A DNA stretch of 64,000 nt from Impatiens glandulifera (lineage: Eukaryota; Streptophyta; Magnoliopsida; Ericales; Balsaminaceae): contig NC_061863.1 of the NCBI RefSeq assembly GCF_907164915.1, forward strand, positions 43,311,382 to 43,375,381, given 5' to 3'. Position numbers and translations under genes: made by a program. This document shows, one piece after another, positions 35,582-49,100 of this stretch. Every line of letters starts with the position of its first letter. The stretch's first letter is position 1. Under the pieces are notes generated by a model. The model was not told the DNA's origin and made no database searches. It was given only the letters and a program-made list of their open reading frames with translations.

Positions 35582-36269
35582 ATAAACACTCTCAAGTCTT
35601 AACATTAGTTTCTAATTTTTATATTGTTAACTAGTGCTTTTATTTATTTTATATTCTAAAGTTATTTGAATGTGGAGGTTTACTGTATTTAGAAAACAAA
35701 AATTTATTATATACTACTTTGATACAGGTGTGTTAAACCTTTATCTTTAGTAATCCTCCAAAATAACTTATACTACACTTGTATTGTTTATTAATAATTT
35801 TGAAGCAATAATATGATTAGTATATGTATTTTGCAATTTATTATGTATTGATTGACTCATTTTGTAAAGATTCTCCATAATGTTACATTTTATCGTTTCT
35901 TGAATCGCAAAGGGGTTTCTTGAATCGCAAAGGGTTATTGTTCTTGGAACCAATTATCGAACTAACTTGTTTAGTTTTGTAATCAATAAATTTTTATGAT
36001 TGCCACTCTTTCCAAAACAAACATGAATTTTCTATGAATTACATACAAAATATGCATATGATCTCAGAGTAAGTGGAAGAACAATATATGCCAAAATCCT
36101 TTGATTGAAAATGTGGGTATTTTCGGGCCATAAATAAAACAAGTTAGACATAAACCATCATCACATAAAATACAAAAGGGATAACACTACCGAAAAGAAG
36201 AAAGAAAAACATGATTTTACAAATGTTATAAGAACTGAATAGATAGATAGATGCCTCATCATCAAGAAA
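35582..36269. other. Spacer between U6 and the p24 gene
   Basis: No gene. It holds a short tandem repeat (TTTCTTGAATCGCAAAGGG, twice, about 35894-35932) and, near the right end, probably the 3' UTR of the minus-strand p24 gene. Confidence 0.45.
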
Positions 36270-37954
36270 TCAAACTCTGTTGTATGCTACCGATTTACTG
36301 AATAGATGCCTTATGTACATTCCCTGGAGTGCACTTGCACCGGCTAACATTATGTATTCACCAAATGTATACATTAAAACACGCTTCCTTGTGCTTTCAT
36401 TCGCTACATAAACAACAAAGACAAGACACGTTTCTAATCAGTTCAATATATCAGGATTCAGGAACATAACTTGGATTTCTCTTGTGTAAGTAAAACTATC
36501 TAAGTCAGAGTTCATATATCATTTCTTGGGAAGTTTTGGTACAACCTATCTTCATTTTGATTATGTTTGTCAAAAATCACAATCAATAAACCTCATTCCA
36601 GAAAAAATAAAAATCTCTATACCAAATTACACTACAATTTGAATCATGTCTAATTTATTCATGCATAGGACTTGTCTCAAGGGTTAGTACATTTCAACTG
36701 TGAAAATACAATGACATATACGGTCCGAGATTAATCATCTAGAAGAACTAGTTATCAGCAAAAATATAAATAAGTTCCACATCTTTTAGATATATTTATA
36801 TTCATTTCGACAGTTCATAACTAACTTGTAAAGCATATTGAACAGCTCCTCTCTATGAGGTATAAATAGAGCTGCTACCACACAACATAAAAAGATAGCA
36901 ATAAATTGGATGAAGAAGATGTTATCCCGAGTCTCTCAAACTATCCTTTATTTGATATTTCATATTTATTTCAATTCCTAAACATTTATACAAAGTGTAC
37001 AATATACTTATGTCCATGATCATTTTAGTAGTTTCAAGAAAAACAAAGCCTAAAATGAACCTGCACAATCTCCAGTTATTTAGACTGCAATTCTTAAATG
37101 GGTATAAAGGATGCTTACTGTGACGATGGCGAGTATCACGAGCTTTTAGATACTTCTGCTCCGCTGTAACAGATTCCAATGCTTCCCTTAGCTCAGCAAT
37201 TTTGACATTGATAGGGTCCAAGTGCTCTGCAGCAAATCAAGTTCCCTCTAGTTAGATAAACAACTCACACAACTTTTCTATATTTGAACAATGAAAACTG
37301 TATTGAATTTAAACCACAAACCATCTTTGGCAAGGTTATGTTCGTTCGGTATATGGCCAACATGAATGTGGAAGGACACTGTCTCTGGAGTCGAATATGG
37401 ATTATGAAAACAAAACTTGTACATCCCACTTCTTGGAGCTTTAAACTCAAACTTATCCCCAGATGTTCCTTTCAATGTATGAACAACATTACCAGCAGGA
37501 GTTGTAACCTGTATAACCCATAACCCGAAAAGATTAAATAACTTAGTTTTACAATCTATTATTCAATTGAACTAATTATCATATTCTAACATGACCCATG
37601 TATAAATCTTGTATCAAACAGATACACAAACAAACCCTTTCATCTTTAGTCAAATAGGGTCAACTGTATTGATCAATTCCCAGAAAAGCATTCAACCATG
37701 ATTCTGAATTGAAGAGAAACATAATAAATACTTACAGTGAAATCAATACCCGGATGATCAGAACCCCAGAAGATATCATGATCGACAACTACGAAGTTTC
37801 CTGATACAGAATCTCCTTCATAGATAACGTATTCATAAACGCACTCAACTTGGTTGACTGTTACTGAAAGGGCTGAGATTTTAGCAACAAAACTCATCAA
37901 GAACAACCCAATCAGATAGCAGATCTTCGACGAACTCCTTTCTTTTCTCTCCAT
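36270..37954 (-). CDS. p24-beta transmembrane emp24-domain protein (p24beta3-like), 4 exons
   Basis: Type I membrane cargo receptor that cycles between ER and Golgi in COPI and COPII vesicles. Minus-strand exons: 37954-37736, 37508-37322, 37226-37119, 36403-36270, summing to 648 nt or 215 residues. An N-terminal signal peptide (to about residue 30) is followed by the GOLD domain, with ECVYEYVIYEGDSVSGNFVV, then GTSGDKFEFKAPRSGMYKFC, then PYSTPETVSFHIHVGHIPNE. A short coiled coil (VKIAELREALESV..EQKYLK) and one membrane helix near the end follow. The C-terminus is SVAYNRV, as in Arabidopsis p24beta3. An in-frame ATG at 37981 would add nine residues; MERKERSS was chosen because the family starts with MERR-like sequence. 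Splice sites are all GT-AG. Confidence 0.94.
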
Positions 37955-38930
37955 ATTGGTTTTCAAAAAAACCCACCACAAGTGTATTATGTTCTCTCCG
38001 GTTATACCTTGTAGACTCCGATCAAAATGCTGGTTGAATCAAAAGGAAGGAATTTGTGAAGAGAAGAAGAAGACCAAATCCACTTGTCACCAGTTGATTG
38101 GATGATGCTACGCATGAACTCGAGGTGTTCACAACTAAAACAAAATTTAGAGTATAAATTATACCCTAAATTTTGTAATTTATTCAAATTATAACCTCAA
38201 TTTTAACTTTTTTTTTCGTAAATTAGTTTAAGCGAAATTAGGGTTGGAAAATTATATTTTTGGTATATCGAAAATAAAATATAGCAAAATATTAAATTTT
38301 CGGTATACCAAAAATATTGGTAAAATAAGATTACAATATATTTATATATGATTTTTAAAATTTAGTATATTGGTATATTATTTATAAATAATTTGACTTT
38401 AACTTTTATTTTAAGAATTAGATTTATTTAATCATTATAAACTTTTTCAACAAGATTAAACGAATAAAATTATAGTAAATTTTTATTTCTTTTTTTAATA
38501 GATTTTATCTTAATTCAATTATAGAAATTCAATTTTTAAAAATTATATTATAATATAATTAAATTATAATATTATTCAATATATACTCTTATACATTTTT
38601 ATTTTATTTTAGTAAATATGAAACTAATTTGATTTTACTAAGTGTTTTGATTTTTTTTTCTTACTGAATAGATCAAATTGAGTAAATATGATTTTTTCGG
38701 TATGAATGGTATAATATTAAGATCGTACCAAAATTTCAATATACCGTCAATATTAAGTATGATCATTAATTTTTTATTTTTTTTAGAAAATGACTAAGCT
38801 TCAGTTATTAAAAAATTCCAAAAAAAAAATAATGTTTTTAAATTAAGGCAAACAAACATTTGTCCTAATTTAAATGAAAACATACCATCCCAAGAAGAAA
38901 AAACACCAAATTGAAATTAAACGGACATCA
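37955..38930. other. p24 upstream region, then AT-rich repeat-like DNA
   Basis: 37955-38180 is probably the promoter and leader of the minus-strand p24 gene. 38200-38780 is AT-rich with GGTATACC-type motifs (TTTTCGGTATACCAAAAATA near 38305) that recall 25500-26400. No gene is seen. Confidence 0.4.
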
Positions 38931-38939
38931 AACAATTCA

Positions 38940-39640
38940 AACAAACAAAAAATAGTTTATCGTGCCTTGAATGGGGAAGCTTGTGAGAATTTTCAATACG
39001 CAATGCTTCACTTTTGACATAACGACCAATTCTACTCATTCATAGGAATTCGCCTCCATGTGTACATGAGTGCATTACCAAAAAAAAAACTTACCTTCCA
39101 TCATTTCGGACACTTGCAAAAGCTCGTGAATTTCGCTCCATTCAAATGTGATACACTGTAACAAAGAAACACTTAAAAATACTTGAAGAAAATTGAGTAC
39201 CTTTGCTTTTGCTTTAATGAGCATCAAATCCTTGATCTCCTTCCTTCCATTCCACCGGAAAATTAAGAAACCCCATGGATTTGAAAAATTGCTTCCAAAT
39301 CACAGATGTAATGATACATATTCCAAAAATATGATTCATGGTTCTTCTTCATCAACACACAAAAGACACTTCGAGTCCGGAATATCCATTCTCCCTTGTT
39401 GTTAGTCTTTGATGGAAGGCTAACCACATGATAAATTGATGCATCAAAATGATTTTAGGTGATCAACCAAATGAATCCATGTTGATGTTTCTCCTATTAT
39501 TCGAACAATATCTCAAGCAAGCTTCAAGACAAACTTACTATCCCTTTCGATCTTCCATTCCCGAGAATTCATTCGATCGTGAAACATGACTATGTTTAAT
39601 GTTTTTCATCACCATTTTGTTATTTTTTTCATTATGTAAT
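38940..39640 (-). mobile_element. LINE (non-LTR retrotransposon) 3' relic with zf-RVT region
   Basis: The minus strand shows patches that fit the C-terminal zinc-binding region of plant LINE reverse transcriptases: PKIILMHQFIMWLAFHQRLT near 39450, MDIPDSKCLLCVDEEEP near 39385, and ends near 38970-38830 with lost frame. Patches lie in different frames with several stops. No 5' part of a LINE was found. Confidence 0.55.
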
Positions 39641-41541
39641 TTGTATTATAAATGCACAACTATCTTAATGAAACATGAGTCATTTAGTTCGATCCCTATT
39701 ACCCCTTCATAGGAGGGGTAAAATTGTAAGAAAAAAGAAAAAAAAAATAATCCCTGTGAAAAGCACAAAGAGCACATGTAAGGTTTGATAACAGGGATCC
39801 CATATGTTTAGTTAAGGTAAACTAAACATAATAATATACATGTATTATATTATTTTGATCCATCCAATATTTCTCTATTTATTGTCATATTAAATTAAAA
39901 CATTGTTTTAATATAAAATCTTAAAATTTATATATTTTATTATTATTTTACAAACTCTTCATTCTTATTAAGAAAAATAATGTAATGTTTTTTTTATTTT
40001 TATCAAAGTTTATTTTATTTAAATGACTTGCAAATATCAAGACAATAATTTTTTATTTATATTTCAAAATTGTAATATATTTAATAGTGTCTGAAAAGTT
40101 AATCAACATATGAAAATTTCTGTCTAAAATCAAATAGAATTAAGTCATATTTAAAATATACTTTGAGTGTGAACTATCATTTGTGGTGTTTGTGGGAATG
40201 AGTAACTATATTTTTCATTTGTCCTTGTTTTACTTTGTTTTCACATTCTACTCCTCTATATGTTCAAGCTTACATCTCTTGGTTGGATTTGTTCTTTTTT
40301 TTTCTTTAGTTCTTTGAATTATCTAAAGGTTTTTAAGTAGTAGAGGATTAAACACATCAAAATCTTGTTCGGTTAATTCTTCTGAATACTATTTTGCGAT
40401 AAGTACGGTAAGATTTAGTTTTGAGAGTTCATTCGATTTTGTAATCCTAATATTGTTAGAAAATTGCAAGATGTAATTGGTTTGCTAGTAGAAAAAAATA
40501 ATCATAGGGTTTATATAATAACAATTTCTTTTACTAGACAATATGAAAGAATTTAAACGTTTGTCAACCTCAAGTTTTGGCGGTGATAGTCGCAATTTTT
40601 TTGTTTCCATTTCAGGTAACATTTCCTTCACTAACTTCTATTTATAATGCTAACATTAAACTCTCATTTGTTTATATGGCTTGTGTTTACATCCAATTTA
40701 AAATAAAATATTAACAAAATTAAAAATAATAGCAAAATCAACAACAAAAACAAACAAACAAAAGGACTGAAAGATTCTAAGGAGACAACAATGATTATGG
40801 GAAAACCCAAAACTCAACCAAATAATAATAGAAGTTTGAAACTACTTCTTGTGGATATAGATGGAATAACATAACTTTTAGGTATAATCCAACTTAACCT
40901 CTCACATTCTACTCCATAACAAATCTCAAAATACAAAATGTTAGTTATCCAATTATTATAGAAAATTGAGAATCCAAATTGATTACAAGACACACTACAA
41001 ATTCTTTGTGAATGTGGTAACAATAAAATCAACTTTATCACATGAAAAAAGAAAAGAATTAATGATAAATGAAGCAAATAACCAAAAAAAACAATATGGG
41101 TGTGAGGTGGGTCATGGGTGGGGATAGTAAAGAAGACTAAAGACAAACCATAATCACCCAATAAGAAAACTTGACTGGTTTCAAAATGACAATTAAAATA
41201 AGGAAAGACATTCTCTTCACTAAAGTACACACAATCCCAGGAGATATGTCTCTTTTAGCTTTATTGAACTCTCACTCTCTTTGACTGCCCCAAATCCATG
41301 GATATAACCCTACCCTTCTCTTTCACACTAAACAATTATAAGACTAATATAGATCAATCACATGGCTTTCCTTCCTTTTTCTTAAATTCTTTCATACAAA
41401 TTCCCACTTTAACAGTTTTTACACATACACAAAAAGCCAACCATCTAGGTCCCTCCATCAAATTTCCCACCAACATTTTTTTTTTACAATAATAGTAAGT
41501 CATTACACCACTAATCCAAGAAAGAAACAAACTCACCCAAC
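39641..41541. other. AT-rich intergenic stretch
   Basis: No gene or mobile element is recognised. The last few hundred bases before 41542 probably contain the 3' UTR of the minus-strand FORKED-like gene. Confidence 0.4.
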
Positions 41542-44500
41542 TCAACTTTTTCGCGAATTAGTCTTTTTTTCAGCTGCAATTGCTAGAAGCCTCGACACAC
41601 CTTGAGTCCAAACCTCGTATTCCCTTTGGTTTCTACACTCGAATTCCACAACTCCTCTAGCAACAGTCCTTAGTGCGAAATAATGTCGATCATCACCTCC
41701 TTCGAGTAAGTGGCGACCGGGCCAGGCAGGAATATCTTTCATCACTTCTAACACCACATCTGATATTTTCAAAAAAGATACAAAATTAAAAGTCTAATTT
41801 AATGGAATCATTCTTTCTCAGTTAAAGTGTATATTGCTGGCTGGCTTCCTTCACTTTCTCAAATCCCCATAAGAGAATAAGAAGAAGGCCCACCATATTC
41901 ATACATACATACATACATACTCAAAGAAAAAGAGACATTGAGTAGTAGTATAGTCTTATTACTCTTTTTCTTTTTGGTCATGGTCCCAGCAACAATTCTG
42001 CTCTTCATCTTCAGAATAACCTATACCAACCCAACATATTCAGAATCAGATCTGATCTTGATCAGAAGCTAAAGATTAGTACCTAAACACCCAAAAGCAA
42101 CTCTATACAATCATTTTCTTTTGTTCCCATCTAAGCAACTTTTACTTTTCCTCATCCCATCAAAACAATCACTTTAATTCATATCCCAATTCCAACTCCA
42201 ATCCCAATAATCAAACAATCACAAAAATCATATCTTGATTATCAAATTATTACACACCTGACCAAGTTTATTGATGTAAACAGAGACTATCTTCCAATGA
42301 AGATCACCTGAAAGACCAAACATACAATTTAATTCATCATCATCATCATAATAATATCATTTGAAATCAAGAGAAGAAAAACCTTGGCGGGTTCGTTTAA
42401 GAAGCTCTGAACCTCTAGCTAGCATTTCTCTACTACAAATGCCAAGAAAATTCTCTTCAGGTGTTAACAATTCACCACTGAAACTCCCATTAGAACTCCC
42501 ATTACTCCCATTTTCATCACCAACACCCCCACTTCTTCTTCCTCCCCGTGCTTTGTCAATTGGAATAGCAGAAGTAGTTATACTACGAACTTCCTTCAAA
42601 GCTCTAGCCTTCAATGTAGCCGCCCCACGCAATGCTAAAATCAATCAAACCCATCAAAATTAATCAACTTTTTTCAAACCCAAATCAGTAAAATTCATGT
42701 TAATTATATACCTGTTGCAGCAGCAGCAGTTAAAGTCATGATATCACCAGCAGATCGAACATTAACAGCAGAGATAATAACAGAAGTAAGATGTTCACGT
42801 TCTGCTCCCATGGCTTCCGCAGATTCAACACATTGAGCTGCGACTAACGTAGCAGCAGAAGCCATAGCCATAGCCATATCAGTCTTCGCCATTAACTCAT
42901 CCTTTCCAGACCCAGATGAAGCCGCTGTAGCAGCTGCGATCGCAGCAACTGCAGCAGCCAATCCTGCAACAGAAATAGCCGCGTGAAGTTGCGCATTCTG
43001 TGCCCTAGTCTCTTCCTTCTTCTTCTCTCTCCTATCCTTAAGCCATCTTCCCACCGTCTTCCCACCTCCGACGACGGCGACGGCGCCGGTGGCCGGCGCC
43101 GGAGCAAATCTGTAGTTGTTATTCACCTGGTTGTTGAGACGACAGAACTGTAAAAGGATTTGCGAAATCAGGTTTCGAATTGTGGGACCCAGCTGTATAT
43201 TTATTTGTTTTATTTTATTTATTAAATACGACCATTCACCAACTTGGGTGCTGTGGCGGTCCATGATAATTAAATGCTCCGCCGTTTATCACCACAAGAT
43301 TGTGAATGAAATACGGAGATCTTGATTAGATTATTTTTTTTATTATTTTTTTTTTACATCAATCAAAATCAATAATTATTGATCCTCATAAATCATTTGT
43401 CGTAATTAAATTCCGTACTATCTTGGACTGGGCCTTCTTTTTATATTATTTAATTATTAAATTAGTAATGATAAGTATGTCATTATTCATTTATTATAAA
43501 TCAATTGAGTAATCATCATTCTTTAGATTAATTTCAGATTAATAATGATTCAAATAATTCACAGATCATAATCAATTATTATTTTAAAATAAAAGCTTTA
43601 TATATATATATATATTTTAAATTAAATTTATTTTTTTCAAACAATTTTTTCACCTAAAACCCACTTAAAATCCAATATAAAAAAGTGATTTTTGTTGGTT
43701 TTATCGGTCTAAAAAATGAAAATTAAAAAAAAAAACCAGTTTTTTTAGGTTAATAAAGATTAATTTTAGTATTTTAATTAATTAAAAGAATAATTCTATG
43801 AATAAATTAATAATTAGGTTTTAGACAAAAATAAAATAAAATAAATCCTTAAAAAAATCTAAGATCAAACAAGCTCTAGAGTAATGATGAAATCTTTACC
43901 ATTCTTTTAATTTATTGATACTCATATTATTATTTTTGTAAATTCTTTTATAAAAGTAGTAAAAGAGTAAATAAAATAGTTTAATGAATAATTAAAATAA
44001 AATACCAAAACTAAGAAAGACAGGTAATTTCCGTATAGCAGTGATAGAAGGCTGATCTCTCTTTCTCTCTCCTCTGAATTTGACAGAATTCTCTTTTTCT
44101 CTCTCCCAAAACTTTATATTTCAAAAAAAAAAAGAATTAATTAAAGACAAACCTTATTATCGTCGACTAACTCCGGCGGAGAAACAGGAGGACTATCCGT
44201 TAAAGAGCCGTTCAAAGGTCCACTACTATGAGAAAGTCTACCGGAAGTACGAGGTGAAGAAACATCCTGCTGTATTAAACTGAATTAGTTAAACATGAAC
44301 AAAAAACCTTAAACAAACAAATGATCACTGTTTTTACAAATAAATTATTCTTACAGATTGTGATGACATTATGCGTTCCATAACTAGTTGGCAAGTTTCT
44401 GAGGAGGCGAAAGAGAAAGGGTTTGCAGAAACGGATAGGGTTTCTTCTGTTTCTCCGGTGATGTCTTCTTCAGGGATGGAATGAGATGAATTTCCGATCA

Positions 44501-44672
44501 TAGCTCCGGCATCGGTCATGGCTTTGACTAGGAGTTGAGTTGATGATGATGATAGAGATTTGGAAACTTCTAGAGCTGATAGACTCCATGAACGGGATAA
44601 GAACTCCATTGGTTCTCTTGGTGTTTCGGGTGGACCGAACATGGCGTGTTGGTGTTGTTGAACCGGGTTCAT
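41542..44672 (-). CDS. FORKED-like / VAN3-binding protein (DUF828 plus PH domain), 7 exons
   Basis: Plant-specific protein of the FKD1/FORKED-like/VAB family, thought to act with the ARF-GAP VAN3 in post-Golgi traffic, PIN localisation and vein patterning. Minus-strand exons: 44672-44355, 44269-44153, 43126-42712, 42634-42383, 42307-42258, 42020-41963, 41759-41542, summing to 1,428 nt or 475 residues. The DUF828 part starts near residue 20 ([20 protein letters not shown]). It continues with [20 protein letters not shown] and an alanine-rich segment ([31 protein letters not shown]). The C-terminal PH-like domain (exons 5-7) has [45 protein letters not shown], and [14 protein letters not shown]. 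Exons 5 and 6 are only 50 and 58 nt. Exon 2 has a CAGCAG tandem acceptor. Confidence 0.93.
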
Positions 44673-46898
44673 TTTGATGAGAGAGAGAGAGTTATGAGGA
44701 AGGAGTAAGCAGTGATTGCTTTGCTATATAGAGGATGAGAGAGATGCCAAAAGACAAAAGTGACAACTTAATTAAAGCTACATGTTATTATTTTTATTTT
44801 CTTTTTTTAAATCAAGGAAATGGTAAAGTTTAGGGTTAACAAAAGAAAATGGGGTTTTAATTGGATTGGGTCATTATTAAAGAAGAAAAAAAAACAAGGA
44901 GATGGTAAAGTTTAGGGTTAACAAAAAAAAAATACAATTTGAATTGGATTGGGTTATTAATAAAGAAGTTCAAATTGGTTCTGTTTATAATTTTTTTTTT
45001 ATAGGGTTTTGTGTTTATATTTTTTTTATTCATTTCATTCATTTTTTATTTAATGAATTTTAAGTTAAATTTATTATTTTTTTGTGTTAATGTCATTTTA
45101 ATTTGAAATTGAAATGTGATATTAATCTTAATCGAGTTGGATTCGATTAGAATCTGGTTCTTACAAATTATGTGCTTGTTTGATCTTTGATTTATGGTTT
45201 TATCAGGCTTTCTAAAAAAAAATATGTTTGATAATTTAAAAAAATAAAATTTTGAGTTTCTGTTGACGAAAATACCCTTAATTTTCCTCGCTCCCTCACT
45301 CTACATTATAGTTTTTGGGTGGTTATGATATTTTAATAAATAAAAAAAGAGTAATTAGATTAATAAAAGGATGGTTCTAGTGATGGTTGTGTTTTTAATA
45401 AAACTCTTAAAAAAACTTAAAATATTAAACAATTAAAGTTAGAAATTATAACACAAATTATTAAACGAGTCAAAACTCAACCCCGCCAACCTATAATCTA
45501 AACACTACCTCAACTGCCCCTTAGTAATGTTTTTTAAATTTGAATTAAACCCATCTTTAATCTCTTAAAAATATAACCTATAACATTTTCTATCTATTTA
45601 TATATATTTATAGAAGAGGGTACTATTATAAGTAGTAGTCACTTAAATATATATATTTGTATATAAATTCCTACATTTTGTTTTTATTATGTAGGGTCGG
45701 TCAAACACTCAACATTATGTAAGTTTTGACAATTCCATGCCATTTTAAAAACATTGAGCAAAATTCCTACATTTAATTTCGAAAACGACCATCAATATTA
45801 ATGGGTTGTTTTTGGTTAATTTGAACTCAATTATTTTAAACCATGCTGCTAAGTTAGTTAAGAGAATTTATATATGTAACTAATTTTGTCAACAATCTAA
45901 TCACTTAATTAATCAAAAGAACATTATAATAATTTAATCAATTAAAACAAAACAAAACCCTAATTTTATTTTAGTGATTAGAGCATTGAAGATGAATGGT
46001 GAAAAAGGAAAAATAAAATTGAACAGTGTTTATGAAGGCAGAAAAATTAGCTTTCATTGAAAATGCATAGGGAGGGTTGCCATTAATGAAAAAGGGTATG
46101 AACAACTTTGTGAATCAGACTTTGTCTGCTGCCATTTTAAGGAAATTATCTGGTCAAGCTAGCTAAGCTCTAGTGCTCATCACTGATTATTTCAATTTTC
46201 AAGGTCTATTTCATTGATGGATGCAACTTTGTGGACTAATTATATATCAAAATATTATATTATATATATCCCAAAACACAAAATCGAGGATCATTTTCCC
46301 TTTTTCTTTTCAGCCCCTACCCCTATTTCAATATCTCAAATCATTAAAAATTAATAATAAGTTTTGACAACCTTGTAACTAACAAGCCTTAAGTTTGATT
46401 GATTTTAATAAATATGTCCCTTGTAGACTCTAGCCAGCTAGTTTGATTGATCTTATAATCTTAGGGCTAGTTTGATTGATCTTTTAATCTTAGGACTAGT
46501 TTGATTCGACTTATTCGCATGTATGTTTTATATTATTTTAACTTATTTAATCATTAAACTTGGTTAGGTTTGATTAAACTTATACATCTAATTTATTTAT
46601 GTTTTATATTTATAATATTATTTAATAGTTAATATTATATATAATATTATATATAATATTATATATATATATATAATATTATATATAATATTATATATAT
46701 ATATATATTAATTTAGTTTTAAATATTAATAAATTATTTAAATTAATAATAATGTATTTGAAAATAAATTATATTTATATATTATTTTTTTATATAATTT
46801 TGTTAATATATAATTTTAAATATTAATAAATAACTTAAATTAAAAAATAATATATTTTAAAATATATGATATTAATATATAATTATTATAAATATATA

Positions 46899-46942
<44 letters not shown>

Positions 46943-47471
46943 TATTTTAAAATACTCCCTTTCTCTTATTTTAAAATCCCCTCTTATCTTTATTTTTATT
47001 TTTATTTCTATTTTCATGTACATATTATTTGGTGGTATTGAATCTAGTCAATAAAAAAAGTAATTTATTATTATATATCTTTTACTTTAATTCACTCTCA
47101 CTCTATTCCATTGCATCATCATTCATTTCAAAAAGAGATTTGATCATAATCATAATAGTATTTTAGATAATTAATTAAAACTAATTTAATTTTTAAAATT
47201 ATAATTATGAATTAAAAAATTATAATAAATGTATTTATATTTTATATTTTGTTTAATTATTTATATATATTAAATATATATATATTATAAATAATAAATA
47301 AAAATATATTTAAATGTATGTTTTATTTTTATAATAATTTTATATAAATATATAAAAAATATTAAAAATAAAAGAGATAATAAATAAAATGATTAGAAAA
47401 AGATTAAATAAAAGAGAAAATAAATAAAATGATTAAAAAAGAATAAAATAAATGTGAGAGAATAAAAAAAA
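44673..47471. other. FORKED-like upstream region and AT-rich spacer
   Basis: 44673-44760 has a (GA)n tract typical of plant 5' leaders. A segment with GGTAAAGTTTAGGGTTAACAAAA occurs twice (about 44821 and 44902), a short tandem duplication of roughly 80 bp. 46440-46500 has a duplicated CTAGTTTGATTGATCTTATAATCTTAGG unit. 46619-46720 and 46898-46937 are (TA)n-rich runs. No gene is recognised. Confidence 0.45.
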
Positions 47472-47672
47472 AGAGAAATGATTGGGGGAGGGAATTGAGA
47501 GAGAATTTTAAAGGGAATGACGTGGCGCATAATTGACCCAAAAAATAATAAAATTTATTTCTCTTCTCTCTCCTCACACTTTATCTTTTTTCAATTTTTC
47601 CAACCAGTGATATATTGACACATCATTCTCTCTTATTCCCTCTCACAAATTCTCTCTCCCTATCACTCCTCT
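47472..47672. mobile_element. 201-bp MITE, family member 2
   Basis: Same family as 24245-24436. It starts AGAGAAATGATTGGGGGAGG, contains GGGAATGACGTGGC at the same place, and ends CTATCACTCCTCT. The flanks are A-rich (AAAAAAAA and AAAAAAAT), consistent with an 8-bp target duplication. Non-coding. Confidence 0.7.
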
Positions 47673-48389
47673 AAAAAAATTAAAAAAAAATGATAAGAGA
47701 GAAAAATATTGAGATTATAACATTAAAGACGAGGAAAGAGTTAGAAAAAAAATTGAGTTTAAACGGAAAATGTGTTTGAAATAATTTTTTTTTGTGAGTT
47801 TATTATCCAAAATTACTGTATCAGTTTTATTAAGCAAACTTCAAAACTCTCACAAATAAATTATTATAAATAAATAAAATAAAATTTATATGTATGTTTA
47901 ACAAATAAGTTTAGACACAAATTAACCAGACTATGAAATGTTATTTTATTGATTCAATTAAGTTGAATCAAATTATGTATTTGTGTGAAAATTGTTTGTT
48001 TGTATGATTATAAGTATAAAAAATAACTTGATTATTGCAAACTTTAACATTGAAAATAAATGTGTAATATTATAAAATAAAATTAATTAAGATATTATTA
48101 TTTTTTAAATAATACATCCATAAACATATATGTTATTAATGAGTGAGAGAGATGCAACAACATACTATAAATAGACTAATTTAATTCAAACTTATGTATT
48201 ATATATATATATATATAAATATAAAAAGGAGTCACCGTATTGAATTTATATAGGATTTAAAAAAATGACGTGCTATTTAATGATTGAAATAAAACTTTGA
48301 AAATTATATCTCCCTTTCACAATAATTCTTCACAAAAAAAAATCTCTATAAAAATTTAAATTAATAATTAATGTGTCACTTTATAATTA
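47673..48389. other. AT-rich spacer
   Basis: No gene or repeat family is recognised. A (TA)n run lies near 48204-48220. Confidence 0.4.
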
Positions 48390-48870
48390 CTAGCATGTAT
48401 CCCGTGCATTTGCACGAGTAATAATAAAAAAAAACCGTGAAAAAAATATTACGTTAAAATTTTTATAGGCGAGTCAACCCAAAATCCGACCTAAATATCC
48501 ATTTACTCTCACATATATCAAAAAAAAATTAAGCAACATTATATATATATATATATATATTAGTTAGTTGAAAACTGAACTTATATTCTTAGAATGTCAC
48601 GCGTTTATCAAATTTTGAGTTTAATTTAAAATGTAAAGTGTAATTAGCCTAGTTGGTTAAAAAGTTATATATATATATTTTTTTTTGTTAGGTTGCAAGT
48701 TCGAACCATACCTATAGTATTTTTAATTTTATTTTTAACCGTTTTAAATTTATGGGCGGATCAACCCACATTCCGACTCGATTATCCATTTACTCTCGCA
48801 TATATCCAAATTAACCACAACTCTCGACCCGACAATTCGGACACTTTAAAAATTAAACATCATTATATAT
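48390..48870 (-). mobile_element. Probable Helitron 3' end region (minus orientation)
   Basis: Read on the minus strand, the sequence ends with a hairpin CGTGC-AAAT-GCACG, about ten bases, then CTAG followed by host T. That is the canonical Helitron 3' terminus (CTRR next to a T). Further in there are two related segments (about 48468-48525 and 48755-48812) sharing ATCCATTTACTCTC. A tRNA-like bit, GCCTAGTTGGTT followed by AAGTTCGAACC, lies between them (48646-48710). The 5' end (TC) was not located, so the right border is arbitrary. No RepHel gene is present. Confidence 0.5.
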
Positions 48871-49100
48871 ATATAGATTAATAATTTATAATATTGAATT
48901 TAATAATTATTTAAAAATTAAAAAAAAAACAACTCAACAAACTACAAGGGCGGAAATTCAAAGGGCCAGGACATAAATTTCTCCGACCGTAATAATTATT
49001 TAAAATAATCTATAATAATAATAATAATAATATAAATAAATTTGAAATGTTTTATAGATGATAAGAAAGAGTACTCCACCTCAAAAACTCTCCACCGTCA

